Origin: Cloacimonetes bacterium UBA3541
GTDB taxonomy: Bacteria > Cloacimonadota > Cloacimonadia > Cloacimonadales > Cloacimonadaceae
Direction: 5' to 3'
Length of the DNA: 64,000 nt
Assembly: GCA_002376725.1 (NCBI GenBank)
Contig: DFOM01000017.1
Span: forward strand, 1 to 64,000
The notes under the pieces: generated by a model
Told to the model about the DNA's origin: nothing
The model's input: the letters and a program-made list of their open reading frames with translations, nothing else
Databases searched by the model: none
Part shown: positions 1 to 9,419 of the stretch, one piece after another
Position numbering within the stretch: position 1 is the first letter of the stretch
Layout: every line of letters begins with the position of its first letter
Made by a program: the position numbers and the translations under genes

Positions 1-319
1 CCAGCTTATGTCCGAAATTGGACATAAGCTACTCTTATGTTGGATGTAATCTTGATATCTACTTTAAATCAAAGGAGATTAGAATTTTAAAAATCAGCAC
101 AGAGAAATAAATCTTGATATCGCATTATGATGTAAATACTTTACAAAAAGTGATGAAATTACAGATTGTAAAAACAATGTAAAATATAACCGATGTTTGA
201 GGGTCAAAATTGTCTTGACAAATAAACAAGTTATAAGGGTTTTAGTCAAAATAGAGGTATAATATAATAATAACATTTGAATTAAGATACAGCTCTCAGA
301 AAGCAAAGAGACCGAAAAT
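1..319. other. Intergenic region with repeat-derived hairpin
   Basis: I see no convincing gene here; the one long minus-strand frame overlaps the next gene and has no recognisable content. The region holds a hairpin at 3-30, a 12-bp direct repeat (AATCTTGATATC at 48-59 and 110-121), and a TTGACA at 215-220 followed after 11 bases by TATAAG, a possible promoter for the gene at 320. The leader from that element would be about 80 nt or more. Confidence 0.6.
3..30. repeat. Hairpin copy of the AGCTTATGTCC repeat
   Basis: AGCTTATGTCC at 3-13 and GGACATAAGCT at 20-30 form a perfect 11-bp inverted repeat around GAAATT. The same unit, followed by GAAACTGGACAT, closes the tandem array at 57684-57747. 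The window starts with CCAGC, so a tandem array may continue to the left of base 1. Confidence 0.8.
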
Positions 320-1573
320 ATGCCAATAAAGAAATTCATAATTCTGTTTATAATCCTGATTCCTGCTCTTTTAGGTGCAGAAATATTGGTACCGATGGAT
401 TTTACTCAGAGTAATCATCTCAAGGCTTATGGTGTTGCTTTTGAAGCTTTAAAAGAGCAGTATACGGTCAAATGGCTGCTCAATTATAGAGGTGGAAGTT
501 TTCTTATGCCAGAATCGGAATTTCTTGCTGCTCTTTGTAATATTCGTGGAGTTCGGTTTGAACTGGTTTCTGCAGCGCAGGTTGCTTCTATTATGCAGGA
601 AATTCAGGAATCTAATATGGAAGTAGTAGTTCTGGAAAAAGAGCCTAAGGTTGCCGTATACATACCTCCTAATGCTTTGCCCTGGGATGATGCTGTCACT
701 CTTGCTCTGGATTACGCGGAAATTGATTATGACCGTGTTTGGGATGATGAAGTTTTAGCAGGGAAACTTTCCGAATATGATTGGTTACATCTTCATCATG
801 AAGATTTCACCGGTCAATATGGAAAATTTTATGGTGCCTATAGAAACACTGCCTGGTATCAAAATGATGTACGAGTGAATGAAGCTATGGCAGCAAAACA
901 TAATTATGGAAAAGTGTGGCAATTAAAGCATGCGGTAGCAGAAAAGATACGCGAGTTTGTTCTAAACGGAGGTTTTATTTTTGCTATGTGTGCTGCAACC
1001 GACACTTTTGATATAGCTTTAGCTGCTCAAAATGTAGATATCGTTGATGCTCTAATTGATGGAGATGGAATTGACCCTCAATATCAAGATAAGTTGGATT
1101 ATAGTCGTTGCTTTGCTTTTGAGAATTTTAAACTGAAAACCAATCCTTATGAATATGAATTTTCTGATATTGATGCCAGTGATTATTCTCGCCTGAGAGG
1201 TCCGGAAGCAGATTATTTTCAACTTTTTGATTTTTCTGCCAAGTATGACCCAGTTCCTACGATGCTCACTCAATGCCATACTAATATCATTCCTGGTTTC
1301 TTAGGTCAGACCACTTCTTTTTTCAAAGATAAGGTAAAAAAGAGTGTTATTATTCTGGCTGAAGTTCCGGGACAGAATGAAGTTAAATATATTCATGGCA
1401 ATATCGGTAAAGGAACCTTCACTTTTTATGGAGGTCACGATCCTGAGGATTATGAACATAAGGTAGGAGACCCTCCCACTATTTTAGATTTATATAAAAA
1501 TTCACCTGGTTACAGATTAATATTGAATAATATCCTTTTCCCGGCAGCAGAAAAAAAACAATTAAAGACATAA
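320..1573 (+). CDS. Secreted protein of the Bacteroidetes 'asparagine synthetase B'-labelled family
   Basis: This 417-aa protein has a signal peptide (hydrophobic residues 5-18, likely cleavage near LLGA/EIL) and so acts in the periplasm or outer envelope. The segment NHLKAYGVAFEAL followed by WLLNYRGGSFLMP matches, from memory, a secreted family often labelled asparagine synthetase B in Bacteroidetes. I see no N-terminal nucleophile Cys and no ATP-pyrophosphatase domain of true AsnB, so that label is probably wrong. Segments such as GGFIFAMCAATDTF and GKGTFTFYGGHDPEDY recall class-I glutamine amidotransferase-like folds (inference). It lies 3 bp upstream of the MCE gene, which suggests a shared envelope role. 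The true function is unknown. Confidence 0.6.
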   Translation: MPIKKFIILFIILIPALLGAEILVPMDFTQSNHLKAYGVAFEALKEQYTVKWLLNYRGGSFLMPESEFLAALCNIRGVRFELVSAAQVASIMQEIQESNMEVVVLEKEPKVAVYIPPNALPWDDAVTLALDYAEIDYDRVWDDEVLAGKLSEYDWLHLHHEDFTGQYGKFYGAYRNTAWYQNDVRVNEAMAAKHNYGKVWQLKHAVAEKIREFVLNGGFIFAMCAATDTFDIALAAQNVDIVDALIDGDGIDPQYQDKLDYSRCFAFENFKLKTNPYEYEFSDIDASDYSRLRGPEADYFQLFDFSAKYDPVPTMLTQCHTNIIPGFLGQTTSFFKDKVKKSVIILAEVPGQNEVKYIHGNIGKGTFTFYGGHDPEDYEHKVGDPPTILDLYKNSPGYRLILNNILFPAAEKKQLKT

Positions 1574-1576
1574 ATT

Positions 1577-2479
1577 ATGAAAAGATTCTATCCTAATTTC
1601 CACAAAACTCAAGTAAAAGTTGGACTTTTTACTATTATCTGCTTAGCTATCCTAATTTTTGGATATTTATGGTTAAGTAGTAAAATTACGAATAGGTCTC
1701 AACAACACTTAAAAGTTTGTTTTGAAGATGTTATGGGATTGGAATTGGGTGACCCTGTATACTATAGAGGAATGGAAGTTGGAAGGGTAAAATATATAGA
1801 ATTAAGGGCTGATTACATACTGGTAACGGCAAATATAGATAAAGATATCAAGTTAAAAGAAGGAACTAGATTCCAGATTTCTGATACCAGCGTTATGGGA
1901 GGAACAGCTTTAAACATTATTCCTGGAAATGGAACAACCAATCTAAACCTTCATCATATTCTGAAAGGAGAAAAACCTCTTGGTATTATGAATGCTTTTG
2001 GTGAAGCCAGCGTTGCTCTCGCTAAAGTTAATGAAACCTTAGTTGAACTGGAAGGCGGTAAAACTATCATAGATAAAACTACTACTCTTCTGGATGATGT
2101 TGATTCAGCTGCCCGCTCTGCAGATATAATGATAAATGAAACCAGAACAAATTTAAATGATACTCTAGGAAAAATAGATCAACTGAGCAGAAAATTGCAA
2201 AATATTCTGGATAACAATGCAGCTAATCTAGATTCCACTTTAACTATCGCTCCTGCAGCTATTGCCAATATAAATAATACTCTGGATAGTCTTAAAGTGC
2301 TTTCCACACAATTACATAGTACTCTGGATGATTTGAATCAGGGTAAGGGCTCCGCGGGTAAATTTCTTAAAGATGAAACTCTTTATAAAAGATTGTTAGA
2401 TACCACTACCAGTCTGGATTCCCTTTTCCAGGATATCCGTTCTAATCCAAAGAAATACATCAATATAAAGATATTTTAA
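1577..2479 (+). CDS. MlaD/MCE-family periplasmic lipid-transport protein
   Basis: This 300-aa protein has one N-terminal membrane anchor (about residues 14-34) and one MCE domain (about 42-120) with LELGDPVYYRGMEVGRV, the usual start of the fold. A long helical region rich in Asn, Asp and Thr follows (about 130-280). MCE proteins form hexameric rings or tubes that carry lipids between the inner and outer membranes, usually with an MlaE permease and MlaF ATPase. Neither partner gene is next to it here. It starts 3 bp after the upstream secreted-protein gene and ends 11 bp before the barrel-protease gene, so the three are probably co-transcribed. Confidence 0.88.
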   Translation: MKRFYPNFHKTQVKVGLFTIICLAILIFGYLWLSSKITNRSQQHLKVCFEDVMGLELGDPVYYRGMEVGRVKYIELRADYILVTANIDKDIKLKEGTRFQISDTSVMGGTALNIIPGNGTTNLNLHHILKGEKPLGIMNAFGEASVALAKVNETLVELEGGKTIIDKTTTLLDDVDSAARSADIMINETRTNLNDTLGKIDQLSRKLQNILDNNAANLDSTLTIAPAAIANINNTLDSLKVLSTQLHSTLDDLNQGKGSAGKFLKDETLYKRLLDTTTSLDSLFQDIRSNPKKYINIKIF

Positions 2480-2490
2480 GGTAAAAGAGA

Positions 2491-5400
2491 TTGAAGCATA
2501 AACATCTTCTCACATTAGTCCTTTTAATTTTGGTTAGTCTACTTCAAGGATATTATTTTGGTCAGAACAAAGTTAATACCAAAATTGAGGAATGGTCTAC
2601 TATTCAGACTATGCATTTTGATATCTATTTTCCTCAAGGAGAAGATGAATTTGGCAAACTTGCGGCTTTAATGGCAGAAGAGACCTATTATAATTTAAAA
2701 GAACAACTAAAATTTCCGATTTCATCTCGTATTCCTATCATTTTCTATCTTAGTAAGTCAGCTTTTCAAAACACTAATATCATATATCCTCTTCTTACCG
2801 AAGAAGTGAGTGGCTTCACTGAAAGTTTACACAATCGTGTGGTTATACCTTTTGACGGAAGTTATGCCAATTTAGAAGAACTTTTGATTCATGAACTCAC
2901 TCATGCCTATTTAAATGCGCTGGAAAGAGCCAAAGAAGAATCCCTTGCCTCACTTTATTCTTCCTATATTCCTTTCTGGTTTTCCGAAGGTTTACCGGAA
3001 TACTTTTCAACTCTTGGTAAAAAAGATTACAATAATATGTTCCTCCTGGATATGGTCATAAATGACCAGTTACCCTACATTGAAAATACTGGTGGTTATT
3101 ATGCTTACCGTCTAGGAGAAAGTTTTCTTACTTTTATAGCCGAGACTTATGGACCCGATAAATTGATGGAATATTTTTTTGCTTTACGTTCTTCCAGTGG
3201 TATAGATTATACCACAAAAAAGGTCTTTGGCTTGGAATTTAAAGAGTTGGAATCTCGCTGGCGTTTTCAGCTGAAACGAAAATTTTTACCCTTAATAGAA
3301 ACTTATGAGTTGCCCTCTATAACTTTGGAACAACGCACTGATAGTAAAAGAGATGGTTCCTATTTTAATTTGATGCCTCGTTTTTCTCCTCGGGGAGATA
3401 AATATGTCTATTTCAGCTCTGCTGGAGCTCGTTTCAGTGTTTGGATGGGAGGTTTGCACGGATTAAGCGCTCCGGAAAGGATTATTAAAGGAGAAGTCTC
3501 TGGCAAGATGGAAGAATTTTATTACTTCCGTTCCAGTTTAAGCTGGTTTCCGGATAATACCTGTATAGCATTTTCGGCTAAAACCAGTGATGGTGATTTC
3601 ATCTATATCGTGAATACCGATAAAAAGAAAATCGTTCAGACCATCAAACTTAAGGCTTTTGATGCTATCTATGAACTGGATGTAGCTCCCGATGGTAAAA
3701 GCATTGTTTTTGCAGGACAGAAGAATATGAAATGTGACCTCTACCTCTACCACCTGGAAACTAAAGAACTGAGACAGCTAACTAATGATTATTATAATGA
3801 TTTGCAACCTCGTTTTGCACCTGATGGTAATAGTATTGTTTTTACCTCAGAAAGAAGTCAGAAAGAAAAAGATCCGCCTAACCGCCTGTTTTCCCATCTA
3901 AATCAAAATATCTTTCAGCTGAACTTAAACAACGGAATCTGCACTCAACTTACATTTGAAGCAAAAGACTGCAATTATCCCTTCCTTGATGCATCTGGCA
4001 CAAAACTTTATTTTATAAACTCAGTTGATGGGGTTAGTAACTTATTTATGATTGACCTTGAATCTGCTCAAAAAGCAAAAGTTACTAATGTTCTGGCTGG
4101 AGTTTATTCTGCTGATTTATCTCCTGATGGTAAGAAAATTGTTCTATCCAACTATTTTCAGGGAGCCTGGGATATTTATTGTACAGAATTACAAGCTGAG
4201 ACCTTGAGTTTCGTCTCCTATTATCAACCTCAGCTGATTGAACTAAAGAACGACTTTTTTGAAAAGGTTGACCTTTCCCGACTTAATTACTATGGTAAAA
4301 GATCACTGGGTCATCCCATTCAACAAGACACTTTATCAGAAATAGTTCCCCAAAATGGAGAGCCAGGATTAGCTGCACCAACCGAATATAATCCTTCTGA
4401 TTCTCTCAGATTTTATAAGGATTTCAGCTATGATGACAAACCAACTACGATAGAGACTATTCCAGAAATTAAACCTTATAAAACTAAATTTGCTTTAGAT
4501 ACACTCTGGGGAGGTCTTGCCTATTCTTCCTATGCCGGAACATTTGGCTATCTGGAATTAAATTTAAGCGATATTATGGGCAATCATGGCATAGGAATAA
4601 GCTTAAGCGCTGCTGGGAAAATTAAAGATTCCAATCTCCTGATTAGCTATCTCTATCTGAAGCAAAGAATGGATTATGGAATTGGCTTGTTTAATCTCAA
4701 TGATGAAATCTACATTCAGCAGAGTATCCCAGGTCCACAAAATGACCTGTATTTACGTTATAAACTACGACAAACAGGATTATATCTCCTGTTGCGCTAT
4801 CCTTTCAGTCGCTTCACTCGTGTTGAACTGGAAAATATGTTCTATCAACAAGGAGAATACTTTTCCTATTGGAACTGGAATATAGAAGACTGGACAGAAG
4901 ATACAGATCTTGGACAAGATGTGGTATTTAGTCCAGCAATAAACTTGGTTCATGATAACGCATTGTATAGTTCCACTGGACCTCTTTCAGGCAAACGTTT
5001 ATACTATTCTATTGGCACTTCTTTAAGAGATGGTAATATTGATTATCTAACTAATTACTTAGATTGGCGAACTTATATACTTTTCAGTAGACGCTATTCT
5101 TTGGCAATGCGTTGTATAACCGGAATAAGTGTTGGAGATTATCCACAAAGATTTGGTCTCGGTGGTTATTATGGTATTCGTGCTTATGATGGAAACCTTA
5201 GCGGTGAAAAGAAAGCAGTTTTTTGTACCGAACTAAGATTCCCCTTCTTTGAAAACATCAATATTGCCTTTCCACTTCCTCTAAATATACCTAATGTACG
5301 CGGTAGCCTCTTTGCTGAAATAGGAACTGTCTTTGATGATTTTGATAGCTTCCAGGCAACTCATGAGGGTAAACTTAAAGATTTATATCTAGGTTATGGA

Positions 5401-5517
5401 TTTGGTCCACGGATTAATCTAGGAATTTTTATTCTCAGATTGGATATTACCTGGTTAACTGATCTATCACATACTTCTAAACCGATCTATTATATAAGTT
5501 TAAGTGAAGATTTTTAA
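2491..5517 (+). CDS. Outer-membrane fusion: gluzincin protease, TolB-like propeller, Omp85-like barrel
   Basis: This 1008-aa protein starts at TTG. An N-terminal signal sequence (about 1-21) is followed by a gluzincin-type metallopeptidase domain: HELTH at 134-138 and WFSEGLPEYF with E166 as the probable third zinc ligand. Residues about 285-590 carry repeated TolB/WD40-like strands (APDGKSIVF, APDGNSIVF, SPDGKKIVL), a beta-propeller. From about 660 to the end lies a beta-barrel with a surface-antigen signature (FGLGGYYGIRAYDG near 890) and a terminal Phe, as in BamA/TamA-type proteins. It probably sits in the outer membrane with its protease and propeller in the periplasm. Substrate unknown. 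The adjacent MCE gene suggests a role in outer-membrane maintenance (inference). Confidence 0.82.
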   Translation: MKHKHLLTLVLLILVSLLQGYYFGQNKVNTKIEEWSTIQTMHFDIYFPQGEDEFGKLAALMAEETYYNLKEQLKFPISSRIPIIFYLSKSAFQNTNIIYPLLTEEVSGFTESLHNRVVIPFDGSYANLEELLIHELTHAYLNALERAKEESLASLYSSYIPFWFSEGLPEYFSTLGKKDYNNMFLLDMVINDQLPYIENTGGYYAYRLGESFLTFIAETYGPDKLMEYFFALRSSSGIDYTTKKVFGLEFKELESRWRFQLKRKFLPLIETYELPSITLEQRTDSKRDGSYFNLMPRFSPRGDKYVYFSSAGARFSVWMGGLHGLSAPERIIKGEVSGKMEEFYYFRSSLSWFPDNTCIAFSAKTSDGDFIYIVNTDKKKIVQTIKLKAFDAIYELDVAPDGKSIVFAGQKNMKCDLYLYHLETKELRQLTNDYYNDLQPRFAPDGNSIVFTSERSQKEKDPPNRLFSHLNQNIFQLNLNNGICTQLTFEAKDCNYPFLDASGTKLYFINSVDGVSNLFMIDLESAQKAKVTNVLAGVYSADLSPDGKKIVLSNYFQGAWDIYCTELQAETLSFVSYYQPQLIELKNDFFEKVDLSRLNYYGKRSLGHPIQQDTLSEIVPQNGEPGLAAPTEYNPSDSLRFYKDFSYDDKPTTIETIPEIKPYKTKFALDTLWGGLAYSSYAGTFGYLELNLSDIMGNHGIGISLSAAGKIKDSNLLISYLYLKQRMDYGIGLFNLNDEIYIQQSIPGPQNDLYLRYKLRQTGLYLLLRYPFSRFTRVELENMFYQQGEYFSYWNWNIEDWTEDTDLGQDVVFSPAINLVHDNALYSSTGPLSGKRLYYSIGTSLRDGNIDYLTNYLDWRTYILFSRRYSLAMRCITGISVGDYPQRFGLGGYYGIRAYDGNLSGEKKAVFCTELRFPFFENINIAFPLPLNIPNVRGSLFAEIGTVFDDFDSFQATHEGKLKDLYLGYGFGPRINLGIFILRLDITWLTDLSHTSKPIYYISLSEDF

Positions 5518-5542
5518 TATAAAATATATATAGGAGACTTCA

Positions 5543-7021
5543 ATGAAAATAGACTTGTTGCGTAAACCAGCAGAATATATGGAAACGGTGATAATACTTC
5601 AGGAAGAAAATGGAGATATCAATAAGCTTGAATATGTTCCTGATTATCTCCGGAATGCTATTAGTATAGTAGCCCGGCAGGATGATTTCCATTTTAAATT
5701 TGCCAGCTTGAAAAGTTTCCCCTTTATCCGTTCCAGAAAACGCACCAATGTCATTCTATGTGGTATAGGCAATCCTAAAGAATTAGATAATGACCGTTTT
5801 CGTCAGCTTATCGCTATCTCAGTACGTGAAGCTATTAAACTAAAAGCAAAAGAAGCCTATCTTTTCGTTGGATTTGATAATCCTCTAAATGAACTACATT
5901 TTGGGCATTTGCTAGCAGAAGCTGCTTTACTTACTGAATACCGCTTTGATAAATATCTTAGTGAAACAAAACCCTCTTCTCTGGAAGCTATCCACCTGGC
6001 TATGAACCTCAAAAATTCTCGTCTATTTAATCGGGGAGTTCTGGAAGGTAGAATTTTTGCTGAGGCAACCAATCTTGCCCGTGACCTGGTTAATGAACCA
6101 GCTAATGTTATTTATCCTGAATCTTTAGCTGAAGCAGCTAAGAAAGTCGCTCTTAAATATGGCTTCTCTATTGAAGTTTTCGGATTAGATAAACTTAAAA
6201 GGTTAAAAATGGAAGCTTTCCTGGCAGTAGGTAAAGGGTCTAAAAAAGAACCTCGTTTAATTCTGATGTCCTATCGTGGAAATCTTGATCCTAAAGCTAA
6301 AACTATAGGTCTTATAGGTAAAGGTTTAACCTATGATAGCGGAGGCTTATGCCTTAAAAATTGTCAGGGTATGGTGAATATGAAAAATGATATGAGTGGT
6401 GCAGCTGCAGTTATCGGTACTATGGCTGCTATTACTACTCTAAAACTCAAGATTAATGTTATCGGCATTATTGCTGCCTGTGAAAATATGATTTCTGGCG
6501 CTGCTTACCATAACGGTGATATTATTCGCAGTATGTCTGGAAAAACTATAGAAGTAGTCAATACTGATGCTGAAGGTCGTCTAACTCTTATTGATGCAAT
6601 ACATTATGCAATCAGTCGGGAACAAATAGACAAAGTTGTAGATATTGCCACTTTAACCGGTGCTGCAGCTTCTACTTTTGGTAATCAAATTTCAGCCGTT
6701 CTAACTAATAATGAAGACTTGCTCAATAAATTACAATCAGCATCTGAATTTTCAGGTGAGAAAATCTGGCAACTCCCACTTTATGAACCCTATAAGGAAC
6801 TCATAACCTCTGAAATTGCAGACCTTAAGAATTCTGGAGGTCCTCTGGCAGGAACTATAACTTCAGCTCTATTTTTACAGGAATTTGTAGCAGGTAAACC
6901 CTGGATTCATATTGATATCGCAGGAACTGCTTTAAGAGATAAAGAGCAGGGTATTTATAGTTATGGTGCAACCGGTATGGGTGTTAGATTACTCACTCAA
7001 TTGCTTCGGGAACTGGAATGA
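5543..7021 (+). CDS. pepA: Leucyl aminopeptidase, M17 family
   Basis: This 492-aa cytosolic aminopeptidase removes N-terminal residues from peptides using two divalent metal ions. The M17 signature NTDAEGRL is at 340-347, with the catalytic Arg at 346 and metal ligands D342 and E344. K260 and D265 in GKGLTYDSGG provide the other conserved metal and catalytic positions. Length and domain order are typical: an N-terminal domain to about 170 and a catalytic C-terminal domain. The start has a good SD (AGGAG). Its stop overlaps the start of the metal-binding lipoprotein gene by 4 bases (ATGA), so this metal-dependent peptidase is translationally coupled to a metal importer. Confidence 0.95.
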   Translation: MKIDLLRKPAEYMETVIILQEENGDINKLEYVPDYLRNAISIVARQDDFHFKFASLKSFPFIRSRKRTNVILCGIGNPKELDNDRFRQLIAISVREAIKLKAKEAYLFVGFDNPLNELHFGHLLAEAALLTEYRFDKYLSETKPSSLEAIHLAMNLKNSRLFNRGVLEGRIFAEATNLARDLVNEPANVIYPESLAEAAKKVALKYGFSIEVFGLDKLKRLKMEAFLAVGKGSKKEPRLILMSYRGNLDPKAKTIGLIGKGLTYDSGGLCLKNCQGMVNMKNDMSGAAAVIGTMAAITTLKLKINVIGIIAACENMISGAAYHNGDIIRSMSGKTIEVVNTDAEGRLTLIDAIHYAISREQIDKVVDIATLTGAAASTFGNQISAVLTNNEDLLNKLQSASEFSGEKIWQLPLYEPYKELITSEIADLKNSGGPLAGTITSALFLQEFVAGKPWIHIDIAGTALRDKEQGIYSYGATGMGVRLLTQLLRELE

Positions 7022-7878
7022 AATTAAAGCTTATCACTATTATCCTTATAATTGCATCTCTTATAGCTTTCTGTTCTTGTAAAAAGGCTCCAAAATCATC
7101 ATCTAATCTGATTGTAGTATCTATCTATCCTTATGAATTGCTTTTAAAACAGATGATTGGACCGGAGATAGAAGTGAGAACTCTTATTCCACCAAATTTT
7201 TCTCCTCACACCTACAATCCCAGTCCAGCAGAATTAAAATCCCTATATGAAGCAGATTTAGTACTCAGTAATGGTTTCGGTTTAGAAACCAATATCCAAA
7301 CAACTTTAAATTCTTTAGGAACTAAACATCTATCCGCTGAACAACTGCTGCAACTTTCACCAGCCGAAGATAATCCTAATCCTCATATCTGGCTCTCCCC
7401 TAGGTTAATGCAAAAACTGGTAATTCAGCTGGAACAACCATTACAAGAAACCTTTCCAAGTTATAAAGATAGCATATCTAGGCACTGCTCTGAACTGATT
7501 TCGCAATTTGCCCGTCTGGATAGTATTATTATTCAGGAAAGAGCAAGATTTTCTCGCACTCCAATTATCACCTATCACGATAGCTTTCATTACTTTATTC
7601 AGGACTATAATCTGAACTATTTAGGAAGTGTTCAGAGCTCACCTGGAAAGGAACCAACTCCCAAAGAACTGGTATATCTAGGAGACCTAATTAAAACTAA
7701 CCAGGTTAAAGCTATCTTTGTGGAACCTCAAATGGACCAAAAATCTGCTAGGGTTCTGGCTAAAGAATTTCAATTGAAGATAATAGAGTTGGACCCCTTA
7801 GGACAAACTTTTAATGTTCAAACCCTTCCTGAGGTTATTCACATCAATTGGCAAAGAATGAAGCAAGGCTGGGAATAG
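7018..7878 (+). CDS. znuA: Zinc/manganese ABC transporter substrate-binding lipoprotein
   Basis: This 286-aa protein has a lipoprotein signal (hydrophobic 5-19, then a Cys-containing FCSC box). The body matches the cluster A-I metal-binding proteins: SPHTYNPSP supplies a His ligand, PHIWLSPRL a second, YHDSFHYF a third, and ELDPLG an acidic ligand near the C-terminus. Such proteins capture Zn2+ or Mn2+ and deliver it to the membrane permease. The His-rich loop typical of many ZnuA proteins is absent, so the metal cannot be decided. The gene is coupled to pepA upstream and is 18 bp from the ATPase gene. Confidence 0.87.
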   Translation: MKLKLITIILIIASLIAFCSCKKAPKSSSNLIVVSIYPYELLLKQMIGPEIEVRTLIPPNFSPHTYNPSPAELKSLYEADLVLSNGFGLETNIQTTLNSLGTKHLSAEQLLQLSPAEDNPNPHIWLSPRLMQKLVIQLEQPLQETFPSYKDSISRHCSELISQFARLDSIIIQERARFSRTPIITYHDSFHYFIQDYNLNYLGSVQSSPGKEPTPKELVYLGDLIKTNQVKAIFVEPQMDQKSARVLAKEFQLKIIELDPLGQTFNVQTLPEVIHINWQRMKQGWE

Positions 7879-7896
7879 TAAAAAAACCGTTATTAG

Positions 7897-8625
7897 ATGA
7901 TAGAAATCCGCAATCTTTCTTATAAAATTAATGGAAATGTCATATTAGAAGACATAAACTTAGCCTTAGCTGAAGGAGAGTTTGCTGCTTTAATAGGTCC
8001 CAATGGTGCAGGTAAATCAACTCTCATAAAATTGATTTTGGGATTTCTTCCTCTGCAAACAGGTTCTATCCACATTGATGGAATCCCACATTTGGAATGG
8101 TTAAAAAGAAATTCTATTGGTTATCTTCCTCAATATGAAGAATTTAATCGTCATTTTCCTGCTACCGTAAGAGATATTGTGCTTATGGGATTGGTTGGAG
8201 AATTACCTCTAGGCTCAAGATTCAAAACCAGCCATCGTCAAAGAGCTATACAAGCTTTAACTTTTACTGGAATTGCTCATCTAGCTGGTCATCAAATAGG
8301 TTCACTTTCCGGAGGTGAATTGCAACGTATGTTTCTAGCAAGGGCTCTTGTTTCCGATAATAAATATCTCATTCTAGATGAGCCGGAAGCTTCTCTGGAT
8401 CAACCTGGAGTTAAAAGCCTGTTTGCCCTACTGAAAGATTTAAATAAAGCAGGAAAGACTATTTTAACTATCTCTCATGACCTCAATATACTTTCCGAAT
8501 ATTGTAGCTTTCTGATTTGTCTGAACAGGAAATTACATTGCCATACTAGTGCAGAACTAGTTAGTGCAGAAATCATTCACAAAACCTTTGGAGATACAGT
8601 GCGTCTGATAGAAAAGGACTATTAA
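7897..8625 (+). CDS. znuC: Metal ABC transporter ATP-binding protein
   Basis: This 242-aa ABC ATPase has Walker A GPNGAGKST at 34-42, the signature SLSGGELQR at about 130-140 and Walker B/D-loop LILDEPEASLD. It hydrolyses ATP to power the membrane permease encoded next. It follows the binding-protein gene by 18 bp and overlaps the permease start by one base (TAATG), so the three genes form one operon. Sequence type and context fit the zinc/manganese importer family (ZnuC/MntB/TroB). Confidence 0.92.
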   Translation: MIEIRNLSYKINGNVILEDINLALAEGEFAALIGPNGAGKSTLIKLILGFLPLQTGSIHIDGIPHLEWLKRNSIGYLPQYEEFNRHFPATVRDIVLMGLVGELPLGSRFKTSHRQRAIQALTFTGIAHLAGHQIGSLSGGELQRMFLARALVSDNKYLILDEPEASLDQPGVKSLFALLKDLNKAGKTILTISHDLNILSEYCSFLICLNRKLHCHTSAELVSAEIIHKTFGDTVRLIEKDY

Positions 8626-9419
8626 TGTATGCTTTTATCTATCAAGCTATTGTAGCTGCTTTTTTATCTTCCTTTTCCCTGGCACTATTTTCTCCACTAG
8701 TCACCTTGCGTCAGGTTTCATATATGGGAGAAGCCCTGTCGCATATAGCTTTTGCTGGTATTGCACTGGCGCTACTTTTGGAACTAAATCTTCAGCTGAC
8801 TACCCTTATTTTTGTAATTATCGTTGCCTTAGCAATAAGCTGGCTTTCACAAAGGCATAAATTACAAGAATCAAATACAATAACTATCTTTCTTAGTGTT
8901 TCTATGGCTCTGGGTATTACCCTTATATCTTTAAAAAAAGGTTATAGTTTTGATCTGGAAAGCTATCTCTTTGGCAATGTTCTGATGGTCTCACAATCAG
9001 AAATATATCATTTAATTGTTCTGGCTTTACTGAACATATTTTTTATAACCTTTTTTTATAAAGAGCTCTTTTATCTTTCTTATAATGCTGAGATGGCTAA
9101 ATTCTATCGCGTACCAGTAGGTTTAGTAAATACTTTATTTATGATTCTTCTAGCTGCTAATATTGTTATTACTTTAAGAGCTGCAGGAATCATATTAGTT
9201 AGCGCTCAATTGATTCTTCCTGCAGTCACTTCTTTCAATCTGGTAAAAAGATTGGACCATTCTATTATCTCTAGTGCGTTGATTGCTATTTTAGCTGCAA
9301 GTGGAGGATTTGCACTTTCTTGGTGGCTTGACCTTCCCACTGGTGCTAATATTGTTCTGCTGGAGTTTGTCTTTTATCTAATTAGTATGTTATTTAAGCC
9401 CCTAATTAAGGGTGCTTAA
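8625..9419 (+). CDS. znuB: Metal ABC transporter permease
   Basis: This 264-aa, strongly hydrophobic protein has about eight membrane segments. LRQVSYMGEALSHIAFAGIA near the N-terminus and RAAGIILVSAQLILPAVTS later are characteristic of the ABC-3 metal permease family (ZnuB/MntC). It forms the inner-membrane channel for the binding protein and ATPase encoded just upstream. Its 3' end overlaps the end of the convergent DUF2156 gene by 18 bp, so there is no room for a terminator between them. Confidence 0.92.
   Translation: MYAFIYQAIVAAFLSSFSLALFSPLVTLRQVSYMGEALSHIAFAGIALALLLELNLQLTTLIFVIIVALAISWLSQRHKLQESNTITIFLSVSMALGITLISLKKGYSFDLESYLFGNVLMVSQSEIYHLIVLALLNIFFITFFYKELFYLSYNAEMAKFYRVPVGLVNTLFMILLAANIVITLRAAGIILVSAQLILPAVTSFNLVKRLDHSIISSALIAILAASGGFALSWWLDLPTGANIVLLEFVFYLISMLFKPLIKGA

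Noticed and set aside
94..339. 81-codon minus-strand frame at the left end
   Set aside because: It overlaps the start of the plus-strand gene at 320, is Leu/Phe/Ser-rich from AT-rich DNA and has no SD.
320..1573. Asparagine synthetase B
   Set aside because: The protein has a signal peptide and lacks an N-terminal Cys nucleophile and a PP-loop synthetase domain, so only the family label, not the activity, fits.
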